This document shows positions 8,931 through 18,060 of a stretch of DNA of 64,000 bases, in pieces. The notes beneath the pieces were generated by a model. That model saw only the letters and a program-made list of their open reading frames with translations, did no database searches and had not been told where the DNA came from. Position 1 is the first letter of the stretch; each line of letters starts with the position of its first letter. Source of the stretch: an uncultured Prevotella sp. (GTDB lineage: Bacteria > Bacteroidota > Bacteroidia > Bacteroidales > Bacteroidaceae); contig CABUXJ010000013.1 of the NCBI GenBank assembly GCA_902495455.1, forward strand, positions 1 to 64,000, read 5' to 3'. The translations under genes and the position numbers were made by a program.

Positions 8931-10562
8931 ATGACAATGGAAAGACTTAGATATATCAAGACCGTCGCCCTGTGCTGCGTGGCACTGCTGGCGTCGTGTG
9001 ACGATTTTCTCGACAAGAACCCGGACAACCGGGCCACCATCGACACGGAGGCAAAGATATACAACCTTCTCGTCTCGGCCTATCCCGAGGTCAGCTACGC
9101 TCAGATTTGCGAGCTGACCAGCGACAACACCGATGACAACGGCGCGCCATATACGCCCTACACCGTCGGCCAGCAGCAGACGGCCCTGTGGGAGGACGTC
9201 ACGGACAAGGAGCTCGACACGCCATACGCCCTGTGGGAGGCGTGCTATGCGTCGATTGCCGCGGCCAATCAGGCCCTGCGCGGCATTGCCGACCTCGGTT
9301 CGCCGACGAGCCTCGACCCCGCCCGTGGCGAAGCACTGCTCTGCCGCGCTTATTGCCACTGGATTTTGGTCAACGTCTTCAGTAAGGGCTACAGCCCGCT
9401 GACGTCCGGCCGCGACGCCGGCATACCTTATATAAAGGAGCCGGAGACGTCGGTCTCGGTCCACTACGATCGCGGCACCGTGGCCTCGGTCTACGCCGAC
9501 ATCGAGCGCGACCTGCTCGAAGGACTGCCGCTGATAAGCGACGTCGCCTACAGCGTACCGAAATATCACTTCAACGAGAAGGCCGCCCGGGCCTTTGCCA
9601 GCCGCTTCTATCTTTTCTACGTCCAGCCGGACAAGTCGAACTATGAGCGCGTCATCGAATATTCTGACGACGTTCTCGGTGACAATCCGCTGCTGATGCT
9701 CCGCGACTGGAAGACTATCGGCGCCATCTCGCCGAACGACCAAAAGCGTGCGCTGGCCTTCTCCGACCCGGAACTGAACGCAAATCTCATGCTCCAGTCG
9801 GTGGTGTCGACGTGGGTGAGGGTTCATGGCGCTTTCTATGCCGGAACGCGCTACTCCCACACCAACATGATTGCCAACACCGAGACACTTCGTGCGACGG
9901 GCATGCCGTGGGGCGGCGGCTACGCCTTCAACTATACCATTCAGAACTATACGACCATTCCCAAGGTCATCATGGACAAGATGGCCGAATATTATGAATA
10001 TCTTGACAAGGAGCATCTGCAGGGTTTGCCTCACATTGTCTTCCCGGCGTTCACCGCCGAGGAGGTGCTCTTCAACCGCGCCGAGGCCTATGCCATGCTT
10101 GACCGCTACGACCAGGCGCTGGCCGACATCAACACGTGGATAAAGATCTTCTGCAACGCCAACACCAAGCCGACGACCATATCGGACATCAACATCAAGA
10201 TGGGCGACCCCGTATATGCTGACAATGGAAACGGCGGCACCTATCTTGCTTCGGGCATGGAGTATTACACACCGGAGAAGCCCACGCCCAAGAAGGAGCT
10301 TCACCCTGACTTCACCGTCACGAAGGGCGTTCAGGAGAACATGATTCAGACGCTGCTCTACATGCGCCGCGTCACGATGATGCACGAGGGCATGAGGTGG
10401 TTTGATGTCAAACGCTACGGCATAACCATCCACCGCCGGCTCATAGACTACGTGGCCCAGTCGCACACCGTGACGGACACGATGGACAAGGACGACCCGC
10501 GCCGGGCCATCCAGCTGCCGCAGGGTGTTATCGACGCCGGCATGGTGCCGAACGAGCGTTGA
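8931..10562 (+). CDS. SusD/RagB-family surface lipoprotein
   Basis: A 543-residue lipoprotein that caps the SusC barrel 20 bases upstream. The signal peptide ends in the lipobox LLASC (Cys at about residue 23). The SusD fold is recognised from CDDFLDKNPDNRATID at the start, TPR-like helices with LLCRAYCHWILVNVF, AFASRFYLFY, and the C-terminal EVLFNRAEAYAMLDRYDQAL and RRVTMMHEGMRWFDVKRYG segments. ATG codons at 8931 and 8937 are both possible; the second gives a tighter signal peptide. The substrate is not evident from the sequence. Confidence 0.9.
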   Translation: MTMERLRYIKTVALCCVALLASCDDFLDKNPDNRATIDTEAKIYNLLVSAYPEVSYAQICELTSDNTDDNGAPYTPYTVGQQQTALWEDVTDKELDTPYALWEACYASIAAANQALRGIADLGSPTSLDPARGEALLCRAYCHWILVNVFSKGYSPLTSGRDAGIPYIKEPETSVSVHYDRGTVASVYADIERDLLEGLPLISDVAYSVPKYHFNEKAARAFASRFYLFYVQPDKSNYERVIEYSDDVLGDNPLLMLRDWKTIGAISPNDQKRALAFSDPELNANLMLQSVVSTWVRVHGAFYAGTRYSHTNMIANTETLRATGMPWGGGYAFNYTIQNYTTIPKVIMDKMAEYYEYLDKEHLQGLPHIVFPAFTAEEVLFNRAEAYAMLDRYDQALADINTWIKIFCNANTKPTTISDINIKMGDPVYADNGNGGTYLASGMEYYTPEKPTPKKELHPDFTVTKGVQENMIQTLLYMRRVTMMHEGMRWFDVKRYGITIHRRLIDYVAQSHTVTDTMDKDDPRRAIQLPQGVIDAGMVPNER

Positions 10563-10601
10563 AATCAAGAATGAAAAGAAACGAAAAGGAGACAGAAAGA
10601 A

Positions 10602-11510
10602 ATGAAGAAACTGATATTTTTATTCGTGGCTGCGGCCCTCGGCCTGTCGCTGACGTCGTGCAGCGACGACAATCTCGACGACAAGAGCATATTCGAGGAG
10701 GACAAGCATCAGACGCGCAACAAGTTTGACGAGTGGCTGCTGGCCAACTATGTCTATCCCTACGGAATTGACGTCAAGTATAAGCTGGAGCAGCTGGAGA
10801 CCAACCTCGCCCACACGCTGGCACCGACGGACTATGACCGTGCGCAGATTCTCGCGAGGATTTTCAAGCACGCATGGATTGAAGCCTACAACGAGGTGGC
10901 CGGCGTGGAGTTCACCCGCGCCCATCTTCCGCGCGAAATCAGCCTGATCGGCTCTGACCGCTACAACGTCGACGGCGGCAATCCCGGACTGACCGAGGAC
11001 GGTGTGAAGGTGACGCTGTATAAATGTAACGAGCTCATCCTGATGGCCAACAAGCTCAACTCCATGTTCCTCCACAATCTCCACCACGCTGTGGTCCACT
11101 ACATGCTGGCGGAGAAGAAGATGGACGCGGCGTTCGCCAAAATCAGCGGTGACGCCTATGTCTACGGCGACTGGTATCTGCGTCCATATATCGAGTCCTA
11201 CGCCGACGGCTTTGTCACGCCATACGCCGGCGGATGGCCCGACGACGACGTAGCGGAGACCGTGAGTATCTATCTCACCTACACGGACGAAGACTGGAAC
11301 AATATCCTCAGCTACTCGGGCGAGAGCGGACGGCCAAAGATTGAGGCCAAGATGGACGTCATCCGCCGCTATATGGCCAAGTCGTGGAACATCGACCTCG
11401 ACCATCTGCGGGCCACGGTCGTCCGTCGCCTTTCCGAGGTCGAGTCGGGGCAGGTGGACGTCAGCCCGATTGACAACATCAATCCTGATCTGCCCTCCAT
11501 ACTTTATTGA
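10602..11510 (+). CDS. Lipoprotein related to SusD-linked zinc metallopeptidases, active-site Glu missing
   Basis: A 302-residue lipoprotein (signal MKKLIFLFVAAALGLSLTSC). Size, position directly after SusD, the WLLANYVYPYGIDVKYK opening and the segment around NLHHAVVHYML match the putative zinc-binding metallopeptidases that accompany SusC/SusD in Bacteroidota. In that family the expected zinc motif is HExxH. Here the codons at 11085-11099 read H162-A163-V-V-H166, so the catalytic Glu is Ala. Both His are kept, so metal binding without hydrolysis is possible. It probably acts at the cell surface with the SusCD pair. Family assignment is from motif memory rather than a search. Confidence 0.7.
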   Translation: MKKLIFLFVAAALGLSLTSCSDDNLDDKSIFEEDKHQTRNKFDEWLLANYVYPYGIDVKYKLEQLETNLAHTLAPTDYDRAQILARIFKHAWIEAYNEVAGVEFTRAHLPREISLIGSDRYNVDGGNPGLTEDGVKVTLYKCNELILMANKLNSMFLHNLHHAVVHYMLAEKKMDAAFAKISGDAYVYGDWYLRPYIESYADGFVTPYAGGWPDDDVAETVSIYLTYTDEDWNNILSYSGESGRPKIEAKMDVIRRYMAKSWNIDLDHLRATVVRRLSEVESGQVDVSPIDNINPDLPSILY

Positions 11511-11583
11511 CAGCCGTTCCAACGTCCATCCGGCGCAGCGGTCAGGCACTCTTTCGGCTGCGGCCGCTGCGGGAAGGAAAAGT

Positions 11584-11759
11584 AAAATGAGTCATTTTAC
11601 CGACCAATATGACTCATATTACCGACCAATATGAGTCATTTTACTCAGTAAAACGAGTCATATTACTTTCCAATATAGGCTGTTTTACTTAGTAATATAG
11701 GCTGTTTTGCTCAGTAATACAGGCTGTTTTACTCAGTAATATAGGCTATATTGCTTTGA
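11584..11759. repeat. Eight-unit 22-bp tandem array of paired palindromes
   Basis: The 328-base gap between two lipoprotein genes holds eight consecutive 22-bp units with no spacers. Units 1-4 carry a core such as AAAATGAGTCATTTT, a 15-bp palindrome. Units 5-8 carry AATATAGGCTGTTTT or AATATAGGCTATATT. Most units are joined by TTAC(T)CAGTAA-like linkers that are also palindromic, so dyads recur about every 11 bp, close to one helical turn. The bases before (11511-11583) and after (11760-11838) hold nothing recognisable. It could form a series of hairpins in RNA or act as a protein-binding array. Confidence 0.85.
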
Positions 11760-11838
11760 GACGCGGACGGAATGAGGACGGCGACTGGGCCTGACAGGCC
11801 GACAGGACGGACATTATTAACGAAAAAACGAAAAGAAT

Positions 11839-13170
11839 ATGAGACATAAAATTAAAGGCATGCTGCTTCTGGCGGTTGCATCGGTTCTGGCCGTGTCGTG
11901 TGTTGACGACGACGACAGAATCTTCGATGAGTCATCGGCGCAGCGCATGAACGGTTACGTGGCTGACTGCCGTAAGACACTTGTGTCGGCCGAATATGGC
12001 TGGGCCATAGACTTCTATCCTTACAACACGTCGATGGGCGGATATGCCCTGGCCGCGCGTTTTGACGGCGACAAGGTGACGATGTGTGCGGAATACGGGC
12101 TTCACGACGATATTCTCGACCGGGAATATCCCGCCGGAACAGAGTTCGTCTCGCTGTATGAGGTGAAGGGCGAGCAGAGCGCTCTGCTGACGTTCGACAC
12201 CTACAACACGCTGATTCACTATTGGAGCGAGCCGTTCAGCGACGAGTCGCCCAATGGATATATGAGCGACTATGAGTTCATGATAATGCGGGTCACGGAC
12301 AACGAAATCGTGCTGCGCGGAAAGAAATATGGAAACACGATGCGCATGACGCGCCTCACCATGCCCTGCAGCGATTATATCCGCGAGGAGGTCGCCACCC
12401 GCGCCAAGCAGGCGGTCATCCCCCGTATGCGTCTTGTCGCCGGCGGGCGGAGCGTCGGCATAAAGATCAGCGGGACGGTGATGACGCTCGGCGAGCCGGA
12501 CGACAACGGGACTACGACCGTGCCGTTCACCTATACGGCCACGGGGCTGCGCCTCTATGAGCCGGTGAGCTTCGGCGGGACGGAAATGCTCGACTTCAGG
12601 CTCGACGCCTCGGGCAATCTCGTCTCAGGTGGCGCGTCGATTCCCTATCCGACGCCGGCCGAGATATTTGCTGGTGCGGCCAAGCCGTGGTATTTTGACT
12701 ATTATCTGACGGCCGGAACATTCGACATGTGTGACGAGCTGCGCGACAAGCTGCTCGAGGCGGAGCGTCAGGCCGAGGCCATACCTTATTATAAGAACCG
12801 CTTCGTGGCCATGACCTTCGGCAAGAGCAACAGTCATAAGCAGGGATTCAGCAACTATCCCGAGTGCATCGGCTGGGAGGCCATGCAGCCCTATCGCTAC
12901 GAGCCGCTGTACATCGGCTATGATGTGACGTTTGAGGTCCGAGGCGACAACGAGATAGGCATCAGTCCTATCGGGCCCGGTGCGTTCTTCCTGCCGACGA
13001 ACAACCCGAACTTCAATCAGATGCTCACGCCGCTGGTCGACTGGTTCATGGCTAAAAGTCCTTACCGCATTGTCGACGGCGACACGGAGGGCATGAAGAT
13101 GGAGAGCGTGGCCGACCCGTCGTGCTGGTTCCGGCTCACAATCACAAATTCGATGCACTGGTTCGACTGA
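11839..13170 (+). CDS. DUF4302-type lipoprotein
   Basis: A 443-residue lipoprotein with signal MLLLAVASVLAVSC and an Asp-rich stretch after the lipid Cys (VDDDDRIFDES). The segments TLVSAEYGWAIDFYPYN and GGYALAARFDGDKVTMCAEY, then SVKGEQ-like and FDTYNTLIHYWSEP blocks, match my memory of DUF4302 proteins. These are commonly found in the same SusC-SusD-metallopeptidase neighbourhoods. Function is unknown; a surface accessory role for the same transporter is inferred. It lies downstream of the 22-bp array, which may give it separate control. Confidence 0.7.
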   Translation: MRHKIKGMLLLAVASVLAVSCVDDDDRIFDESSAQRMNGYVADCRKTLVSAEYGWAIDFYPYNTSMGGYALAARFDGDKVTMCAEYGLHDDILDREYPAGTEFVSLYEVKGEQSALLTFDTYNTLIHYWSEPFSDESPNGYMSDYEFMIMRVTDNEIVLRGKKYGNTMRMTRLTMPCSDYIREEVATRAKQAVIPRMRLVAGGRSVGIKISGTVMTLGEPDDNGTTTVPFTYTATGLRLYEPVSFGGTEMLDFRLDASGNLVSGGASIPYPTPAEIFAGAAKPWYFDYYLTAGTFDMCDELRDKLLEAERQAEAIPYYKNRFVAMTFGKSNSHKQGFSNYPECIGWEAMQPYRYEPLYIGYDVTFEVRGDNEIGISPIGPGAFFLPTNNPNFNQMLTPLVDWFMAKSPYRIVDGDTEGMKMESVADPSCWFRLTITNSMHWFD

Positions 13171-13201
13171 TTCTTTGATGTAAAACGAAAGATATAATGT
13201 T

Positions 13202-14293
13202 ATGATGAAGAAATATTTCAGATATGCTGCCGTTGCCGTATTGGCTGTGGCGGCGGTGTTCGCGGTGACGTCATGCAGTGACCGTGACGATGACGTGAGG
13301 CGGTTGGAGATTGTTGAGTCAGACGTGGCGTTCGGGCCGGAAGGCGGCACGGGAAGGATTGTGCTCACGGACGTTCCGGAAGGCGTGACGGCGTTGGAGG
13401 GCTGGTGTCAGGTGACGACGGAGGGCAACACCGTGACGGTCAGGGTCGGCCGGTGGCAGTCGCTGGAGTCGCGGAACGCCGTGATAACGGTGAACGGAGG
13501 CGGCACGACGGTCAATGTTCCTGTCTATCAGGAGGGCGCGGTGTGGAGTCTGCTCGGTGAGGAGACATACGACATCGGCTCCGACGATGCGACGGAGGTC
13601 ACGATTCCGATGCGCATCGACTTTGACTATACGGTCCGGTCGTCGGCGCCGGAGTGGCTCGACGGCGAGATGACCGAGGCGGGCTATCGCGTGAGAATCG
13701 GCGAGAACAACAGCGGGGCGCGCCGTCGGGCGGAGCTGACCTTCAGCAGTGAGCTCGGTGAGCGTACCTACGTCTTCGTCCAGTTCGGTCTGCGCGTCAT
13801 CGAGGGCCGTTATCGGGCGACCTTCGGGAACAACCCCGACAATCTTTCAGAGACTGTCGTGCGTGAGACGGAAATCCGACTTGTCGACCGGGAGAAGAAT
13901 CTGTTCGGCATCTACGGCCTATGTGACGACCCGAATATCTATGCCGTGGTGGAATACGACCCTGCGACTCATGACTTCACGCTCATTCCCGGACAGCAGT
14001 ATCAGGGTGGCGAGACGGTCTATGACGGTCAGCGGGCTCTCGGCTACTGCGCCATTATGGGGCTTAACAACGACCGTTGGCTGTCGACATACACTCCGTT
14101 CACTCAGACCTACATCTTCACGATGGACGAGGATCGCGGCAAACCGACTTTCGCCTTTACGGACAACGGGTCGTGGAACGGTCTAGCGCAGTCCGGCTTC
14201 CGCATCGACCTGATGCCGAATCAATATCCGTCGGACTACAACAAGCTGGCCACGCTGGTCCATGTCTTCAACATGAGTCTTGTAAAGGAGTAG
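13202..14293 (+). CDS. Lipoprotein with BACON-like domains
   Basis: A 363-residue lipoprotein (signal ending VTSC). Residues about 30-200 contain two beta-sandwich stretches of BACON type (VAFGPEGGTGRIVLTDVPEG and NNSGARRRAELTFSSELGERTY). Such modules often position other domains or bind glycans or host proteins. The C-terminal part (about 210-363) is a beta-rich region I do not recognise. It is the last plus-strand gene of the sigma/FecR/SusCD locus and starts 31 bases after the DUF4302 gene. A strong inverted repeat follows at 14342. Confidence 0.6.
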   Translation: MMKKYFRYAAVAVLAVAAVFAVTSCSDRDDDVRRLEIVESDVAFGPEGGTGRIVLTDVPEGVTALEGWCQVTTEGNTVTVRVGRWQSLESRNAVITVNGGGTTVNVPVYQEGAVWSLLGEETYDIGSDDATEVTIPMRIDFDYTVRSSAPEWLDGEMTEAGYRVRIGENNSGARRRAELTFSSELGERTYVFVQFGLRVIEGRYRATFGNNPDNLSETVVRETEIRLVDREKNLFGIYGLCDDPNIYAVVEYDPATHDFTLIPGQQYQGGETVYDGQRALGYCAIMGLNNDRWLSTYTPFTQTYIFTMDEDRGKPTFAFTDNGSWNGLAQSGFRIDLMPNQYPSDYNKLATLVHVFNMSLVKE

Positions 14294-14341
14294 GAGCGGG
14301 GAGATAATAAAAAGTATGTTGTAACAATCAGTTTATACATA

Positions 14342-14403
14342 GAACACAGAGACACGGAGACACAGAGTTATATTATCCTCTGTGTCTCCGTGTCTCTGTG
14401 TTC
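14342..14403. terminator. Perfect 26-bp inverted repeat, bidirectional terminator and interspersed repeat word
   Basis: The arms at 14342-14367 and 14378-14403 are perfectly complementary, with core ACACAGAGACACGGAGAC and a 10-nt loop, and are followed by a short A-run. It sits between convergent genes (the plus-strand lipoprotein gene and minus-strand fcl), as expected for a shared terminator. The same word recurs at 51063-51090 and, inverted, at 51157-51184, so it is also a repeat family. Confidence 0.75.
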
Positions 14404-14438
14404 AAAAAATTGTATATACGTTGCAGTCTGCGTGTAGA

Positions 14439-15608
14439 TCAGCGGAGGCTGTCCCTATACCAGTCGAAGAGTTTACGGACACCGTCCTCTATCTCGACCT
14501 TGTGGGTCCATCCGAGAGAATGGAGATTCTCCACGTCGATGAGCTTGCGCGGTGTACCGTCGGGCTTGGAGGCGTCGAACTCCACCGTTCCCTCAAAGCC
14601 TACGGTCTTGATGACCAGCTCGGACAGTTCGCGGATGGTGAGCTCCTTGCCCGTTCCGACATTGATGTGGCAGTTGCGGATTTCGCCGAGTGACGGAATG
14701 GCACCACCGCGGCCTTCGCTGTTGTTGCGGTCAACGGCTCCGGTGGTCGTCTTTCCGTAGAACACGGATGAGTATTTCTCGATTCCGATGATGTCCTTGA
14801 AGTCGACGTTGAGCAGCACGTGGACGCTGGCGTCGGCCATGTCCTCGCTCCAGAGGAATTCACGGAGCGGCGTGCCGGTGCCCCAGAGTGTGACATGGTT
14901 GTCGTTGATACCATACTTCGCGAGCACGGCGAGAATCTCGTCGTTGCCGTTGGCTCCTGTCACACCTTCCACGGGGCGCTTGTTCATGTCCGTGCGGATG
15001 GCATCCCAGTCGCCGTCTTGGATGAGCTTGGCGAGATAGACCTTGCGCATCATGGCCGGCATGACATGGCTGTTTTCCAGATGGAAGTTGTCGTTGGGGC
15101 CGTAGAGATTGGTCGGCATTACGGCGATGTAATTGGTGCCGTACTGCAAATTGTAGCTTTCGCACATCTTCAGACCGGCAATCTTTGCGATGGCATACTC
15201 TTCGTTGCTATATTCCAACGGCGAGGTGAGTAGCACGTCCTCCTTCATCGGCTGCGGCGCATCCTTGGGATAGATACATGTCGAACCGAGGAAGAGCAGC
15301 TTCTTGACGCCGTGCGAATAGGCATTGCCGATGACGTTACACTGCATCATCATGTTCTGCATGATGAAGTCGGCGCGGTAGAGGAAATTGGCCATGATGC
15401 CGCCGACAAAGGCAGCGGCGAGGACAACGGCGTCGGGGCGCTCTTCGTCAAAGAAACGTTTGACGGCAACCTGGTCTGTGAGATCGAGCTCGCTGTGTGT
15501 GCGGCCGACGAGATTGTTGTAGCCGCGTTGCTTTAGATTGTTCCATATAGCCGAACCGACAAGTCCGCGATGGCCGGCAATATAGATTTTACAGTTCTTG
15601 TCTAACAT
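14439..15608 (-). CDS. fcl: GDP-L-fucose synthase
   Basis: A 389-residue short-chain dehydrogenase/reductase. It carries out the 3,5-epimerisation and 4-reduction of GDP-4-keto-6-deoxymannose to GDP-L-fucose. The NAD(P)-binding loop is IAGHRGLVGSA. The catalytic set is visible in LFLGSTCIYPK (Ser) and EEYAIAKIAGLKMCE (YxxxK). It is about 70 residues longer than Escherichia coli WcaG, as in many Bacteroidota homologues, mainly through an insert near VTGANGNDEILAVLAKYG. It lies downstream of gmd on the same strand, separated by a gap holding a 40-bp inverted repeat. Confidence 0.94.
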   Translation of the reverse strand: MLDKNCKIYIAGHRGLVGSAIWNNLKQRGYNNLVGRTHSELDLTDQVAVKRFFDEERPDAVVLAAAFVGGIMANFLYRADFIMQNMMMQCNVIGNAYSHGVKKLLFLGSTCIYPKDAPQPMKEDVLLTSPLEYSNEEYAIAKIAGLKMCESYNLQYGTNYIAVMPTNLYGPNDNFHLENSHVMPAMMRKVYLAKLIQDGDWDAIRTDMNKRPVEGVTGANGNDEILAVLAKYGINDNHVTLWGTGTPLREFLWSEDMADASVHVLLNVDFKDIIGIEKYSSVFYGKTTTGAVDRNNSEGRGGAIPSLGEIRNCHINVGTGKELTIRELSELVIKTVGFEGTVEFDASKPDGTPRKLIDVENLHSLGWTHKVEIEDGVRKLFDWYRDSLR

Positions 15609-15636
15609 AAGTTTTATAAATAAAGGGAGTTAAAGA

Positions 15637-15756
15637 AGTTATCGCTCCCTGCGGTCGCTCAGGAGTTAAAGACAATAGTCTTTGTATTCGTGTAACGTTT
15701 GTCTGTAACTAAAGCAATTGTCTTTAACTCCTGAGCGACCGCAGGGAGCGATAACT
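15637..15756. repeat. Perfect 40-bp inverted repeat between gmd and fcl
   Basis: Arm 15637-15676 is the exact reverse complement of 15717-15756, with a 40-nt spacer. The arms contain CTCCCTGCGGTCGCTCAGG and end in AGTTAAAGACAAT. Flanking TTAACTCC words match the tandem repeat at 31314. It lies inside a co-directional gene pair, so it may act as a processing or attenuation hairpin, or be a MITE-like remnant. Confidence 0.85.
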
Positions 15757-15782
15757 CCTTCTAACTCCTTTAACTCCTTAAA

Positions 15783-16877
15783 TTACTTCACGACTCCTTT
15801 CTCCAGATATTCGGCGAGGTTGGTGCGCATTACGCTTGCCACGTGGTCGGCAGCGACTTTCTGCATGTCGTGCTTTACCATGATGTTGACAAGCTCTTCG
15901 AATGTAGTCTTCTGTGGATTCCAGCCCAGTTCCTTCTTTGCTTTGCTCGGGTCACCCCAGAGATTGACAACGTCGGTGGGACGGTAGAAGTCCGGTGACA
16001 CCTCGATGAGACACTTGCCGGTCTTCTTGTCATATCCTTTCTCGTCCATGCCTTCGCCCTTGAACTCAATCTCGATGCCGGCAGCGCGGAAAGCATATTG
16101 GCAGAACTCGCGTACAGAGTGCTGAACACCGGTTGCGATGACGAAGTCTTCGGGCGTTTCGTGCTGCAGGATGAGCCACATACACTCGACATAATCCTTG
16201 GCATATCCCCAATCGCGGAGAGAAGACAGATTGCCGAGATAGAGTTTCTCCTGCTTGCCCTGTGCGATGCGTGCGGCAGCAAGGGTAATCTTGCGGGTTA
16301 CGAAAGTCTCGCCGCGGCGCTCAGACTCGTGGTTGAAGAGGATACCGGAGCAGCAGAACATGTTGTAGGCCTCGCGGTATTCCTTGATAATCCAGAAGCC
16401 GTAGAGCTTGGCTACGGCGTATGGTGAATATGGATGAAAAGGTGTTTTCTCATTCTGGGGAACTTCCTCGACCTTGCCATAAAGCTCGGACGTGGATGCC
16501 TGATAAATGCGGCAGGACTGTTCCAGATGGTTGGCGCGTACAGCTTCCAATATGCGGAGTACACCGGTAGCGTCAACGTCTGCAGTAAATTCGGGGGAAT
16601 CGAACGAAACCTGAACGTGGCTTTGTGCTGCGAGATTATATATCTCAGTCGGTTGGACCTTGTCTACGACCTTCACGAGAGACATTGAGTCTCCCATATC
16701 AGCGTAGTGGAGGTGGAACTGCGGATTACCTTCGAGATGTGCGATGCGCTCGCGGAAGTCCACCGAACTGCGGCGGATGATGCCGTGAACGTCATACCCC
16801 TTTTCAATGAGGAATTCGGACAGATAGGATCCGTCCTGTCCTGTGACACCTGTGATTAAAGCAACTTTTCTTTCCAT
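15783..16877 (-). CDS. gmd: GDP-mannose 4,6-dehydratase
   Basis: A 364-residue enzyme that makes GDP-4-keto-6-deoxy-D-mannose from GDP-mannose, the first committed step to GDP-L-fucose. The N-terminal NADP loop is TGVTGQDGSYLSEFL. ASTSELYG supplies the catalytic Thr/Glu and PYAVAKLYGFW supplies Tyr and Lys. FNHESERRGETFVTRKIT and LRDWGYAKDYVE are family signatures. It lies between the GDP-mannose-forming gene (upstream on the minus strand) and fcl (downstream), so the three genes supply nucleotide-activated fucose for capsule or protein glycosylation. Confidence 0.96.
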   Translation of the reverse strand: MERKVALITGVTGQDGSYLSEFLIEKGYDVHGIIRRSSVDFRERIAHLEGNPQFHLHYADMGDSMSLVKVVDKVQPTEIYNLAAQSHVQVSFDSPEFTADVDATGVLRILEAVRANHLEQSCRIYQASTSELYGKVEEVPQNEKTPFHPYSPYAVAKLYGFWIIKEYREAYNMFCCSGILFNHESERRGETFVTRKITLAAARIAQGKQEKLYLGNLSSLRDWGYAKDYVECMWLILQHETPEDFVIATGVQHSVREFCQYAFRAAGIEIEFKGEGMDEKGYDKKTGKCLIEVSPDFYRPTDVVNLWGDPSKAKKELGWNPQKTTFEELVNIMVKHDMQKVAADHVASVMRTNLAEYLEKGVVK

Positions 16878-16918
16878 ATTTGTTTTTGATAAAATAATGT
16901 GGTGTTGAATATTTGTGT

Positions 16919-17989
16919 TTATTTGTCTTGACCCGAGAATTGCTTGATGCGCTGTTCTTCTGACAGTTTGCAGATGAGCAGCGTGTCGTTGTTTTCCGCT
17001 ACGATATATCCGTCAAGTCCCTGTATGACGACTTTCTTTTCCTGTGTGGTGTGTATCATACAGTTGTGGGTCTCAAAGAGATTGATGTCGTTGCCGATAC
17101 GACTGTTTCCGTAGAGGTCTTTCTTGGTCTGTGTGAGCAGTGAGCCCCACGTGCCGAGATCGCTCCATCCGAAGTCAGACGGGCATACAAAGATTTCCTC
17201 GGCCTTCTCCATGATGGCATAGTCGACGGAGATATTCTCACATTCAGGGAACAGACGGTCAATCTCCTCCTGCTCCTTGCTCGTGCCGTAGATTGGCATG
17301 AGCGACTCGAATATCTTTGCCATTGTGGGCTGGTAGACTCTGAACGCATTGACGATAGTGCTTACGTTCCAGATGAATATACCCGCGTTCCAGAAGTAGT
17401 AGTTCTTCTGTATGTATTGTTTGGCCGTTTCAATGTCCGGTTTCTCGCGGAATGAATCGACGCGGAATATCTCCTTGTTGCGCAGAGAGCTTGTGGACAA
17501 GTCTGCCTGTATGTATCCGTAGCCTGTCTCGGGGCGTGAGGGCTTGATGCCGAGCGTGACGATAGAGTCAGTTTCGCCCGTGAAGCGGAGACATTCCGTC
17601 ACCACCCGTCCGAATTCTGCGACATTGGTGACGATGTGGTCGCTCGGTGTTACGACGATGTTGGCTTTCGGGTCTTTTGACTTTATTTTCCAGCTGACGT
17701 ATGCGATACAGGGAGCTGTGTTGCGTCGGCAAGGCTCGCACAGGATATTTCCGGCAGGTATGTCAGGAAGTTGTTCTTTCACGATGTCAACATAGTTGTG
17801 GTTTGTCACGACCCAAATGTTTTCAGGGGCGCAGATTCCGTCAAACCGTTCCACTGTCAGTTGCAGCAGCGATTTGCCAACTCCGAGAACGTCGATGAAC
17901 TGTTTGGGGCGTTCTGAAGTACTCATGGGCCAGAAGCGGCTTCCGACGCCGCCGGCCATTATTACTAGATGATTATTTTTTTCTGTCAT
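16919..17989 (-). CDS. manC: Mannose-1-phosphate guanylyltransferase
   Basis: A 356-residue nucleotidyltransferase that joins GTP and mannose-1-phosphate to GDP-mannose. The signature MAGGVGSRFWPMSTSERPKQF carries the nucleotide-binding loop and the catalytic Lys. It continues with TPSDHIV and the ETGYGYIQ and VDSFREKPD segments. It is the short form without the C-terminal phosphomannose isomerase domain. The frame is open to a TTG at 18019, but the ATG at 17989 (MTEKNNHLVIMAGG) is the better start. It is the first gene of the manC-gmd-fcl set, with 41 bases to gmd. Confidence 0.93.
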   Translation of the reverse strand: MTEKNNHLVIMAGGVGSRFWPMSTSERPKQFIDVLGVGKSLLQLTVERFDGICAPENIWVVTNHNYVDIVKEQLPDIPAGNILCEPCRRNTAPCIAYVSWKIKSKDPKANIVVTPSDHIVTNVAEFGRVVTECLRFTGETDSIVTLGIKPSRPETGYGYIQADLSTSSLRNKEIFRVDSFREKPDIETAKQYIQKNYYFWNAGIFIWNVSTIVNAFRVYQPTMAKIFESLMPIYGTSKEQEEIDRLFPECENISVDYAIMEKAEEIFVCPSDFGWSDLGTWGSLLTQTKKDLYGNSRIGNDINLFETHNCMIHTTQEKKVVIQGLDGYIVAENNDTLLICKLSEEQRIKQFSGQDK

Positions 17990-18060
17990 AGTCGTTTGAT
18001 TTTTACTTTTATGAAGCAATGATATAGATGTCCTTCATTTGAGGCGCAGCAATTCGGCAA

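Noticed and set aside
8802..10568. Long minus-strand open frame (588 codons) opposite the SusD gene, and similar long frames opposite glnS and SusC
   Set aside because: The plus-strand genes have clear family motifs. In GC-rich genes the antisense frames stay open by codon bias, and their translations are low-complexity without domains.
11584..11759. Possible CRISPR array
   Set aside because: Units are 22 bp, follow each other without spacers, vary in sequence, and no cas gene is near.
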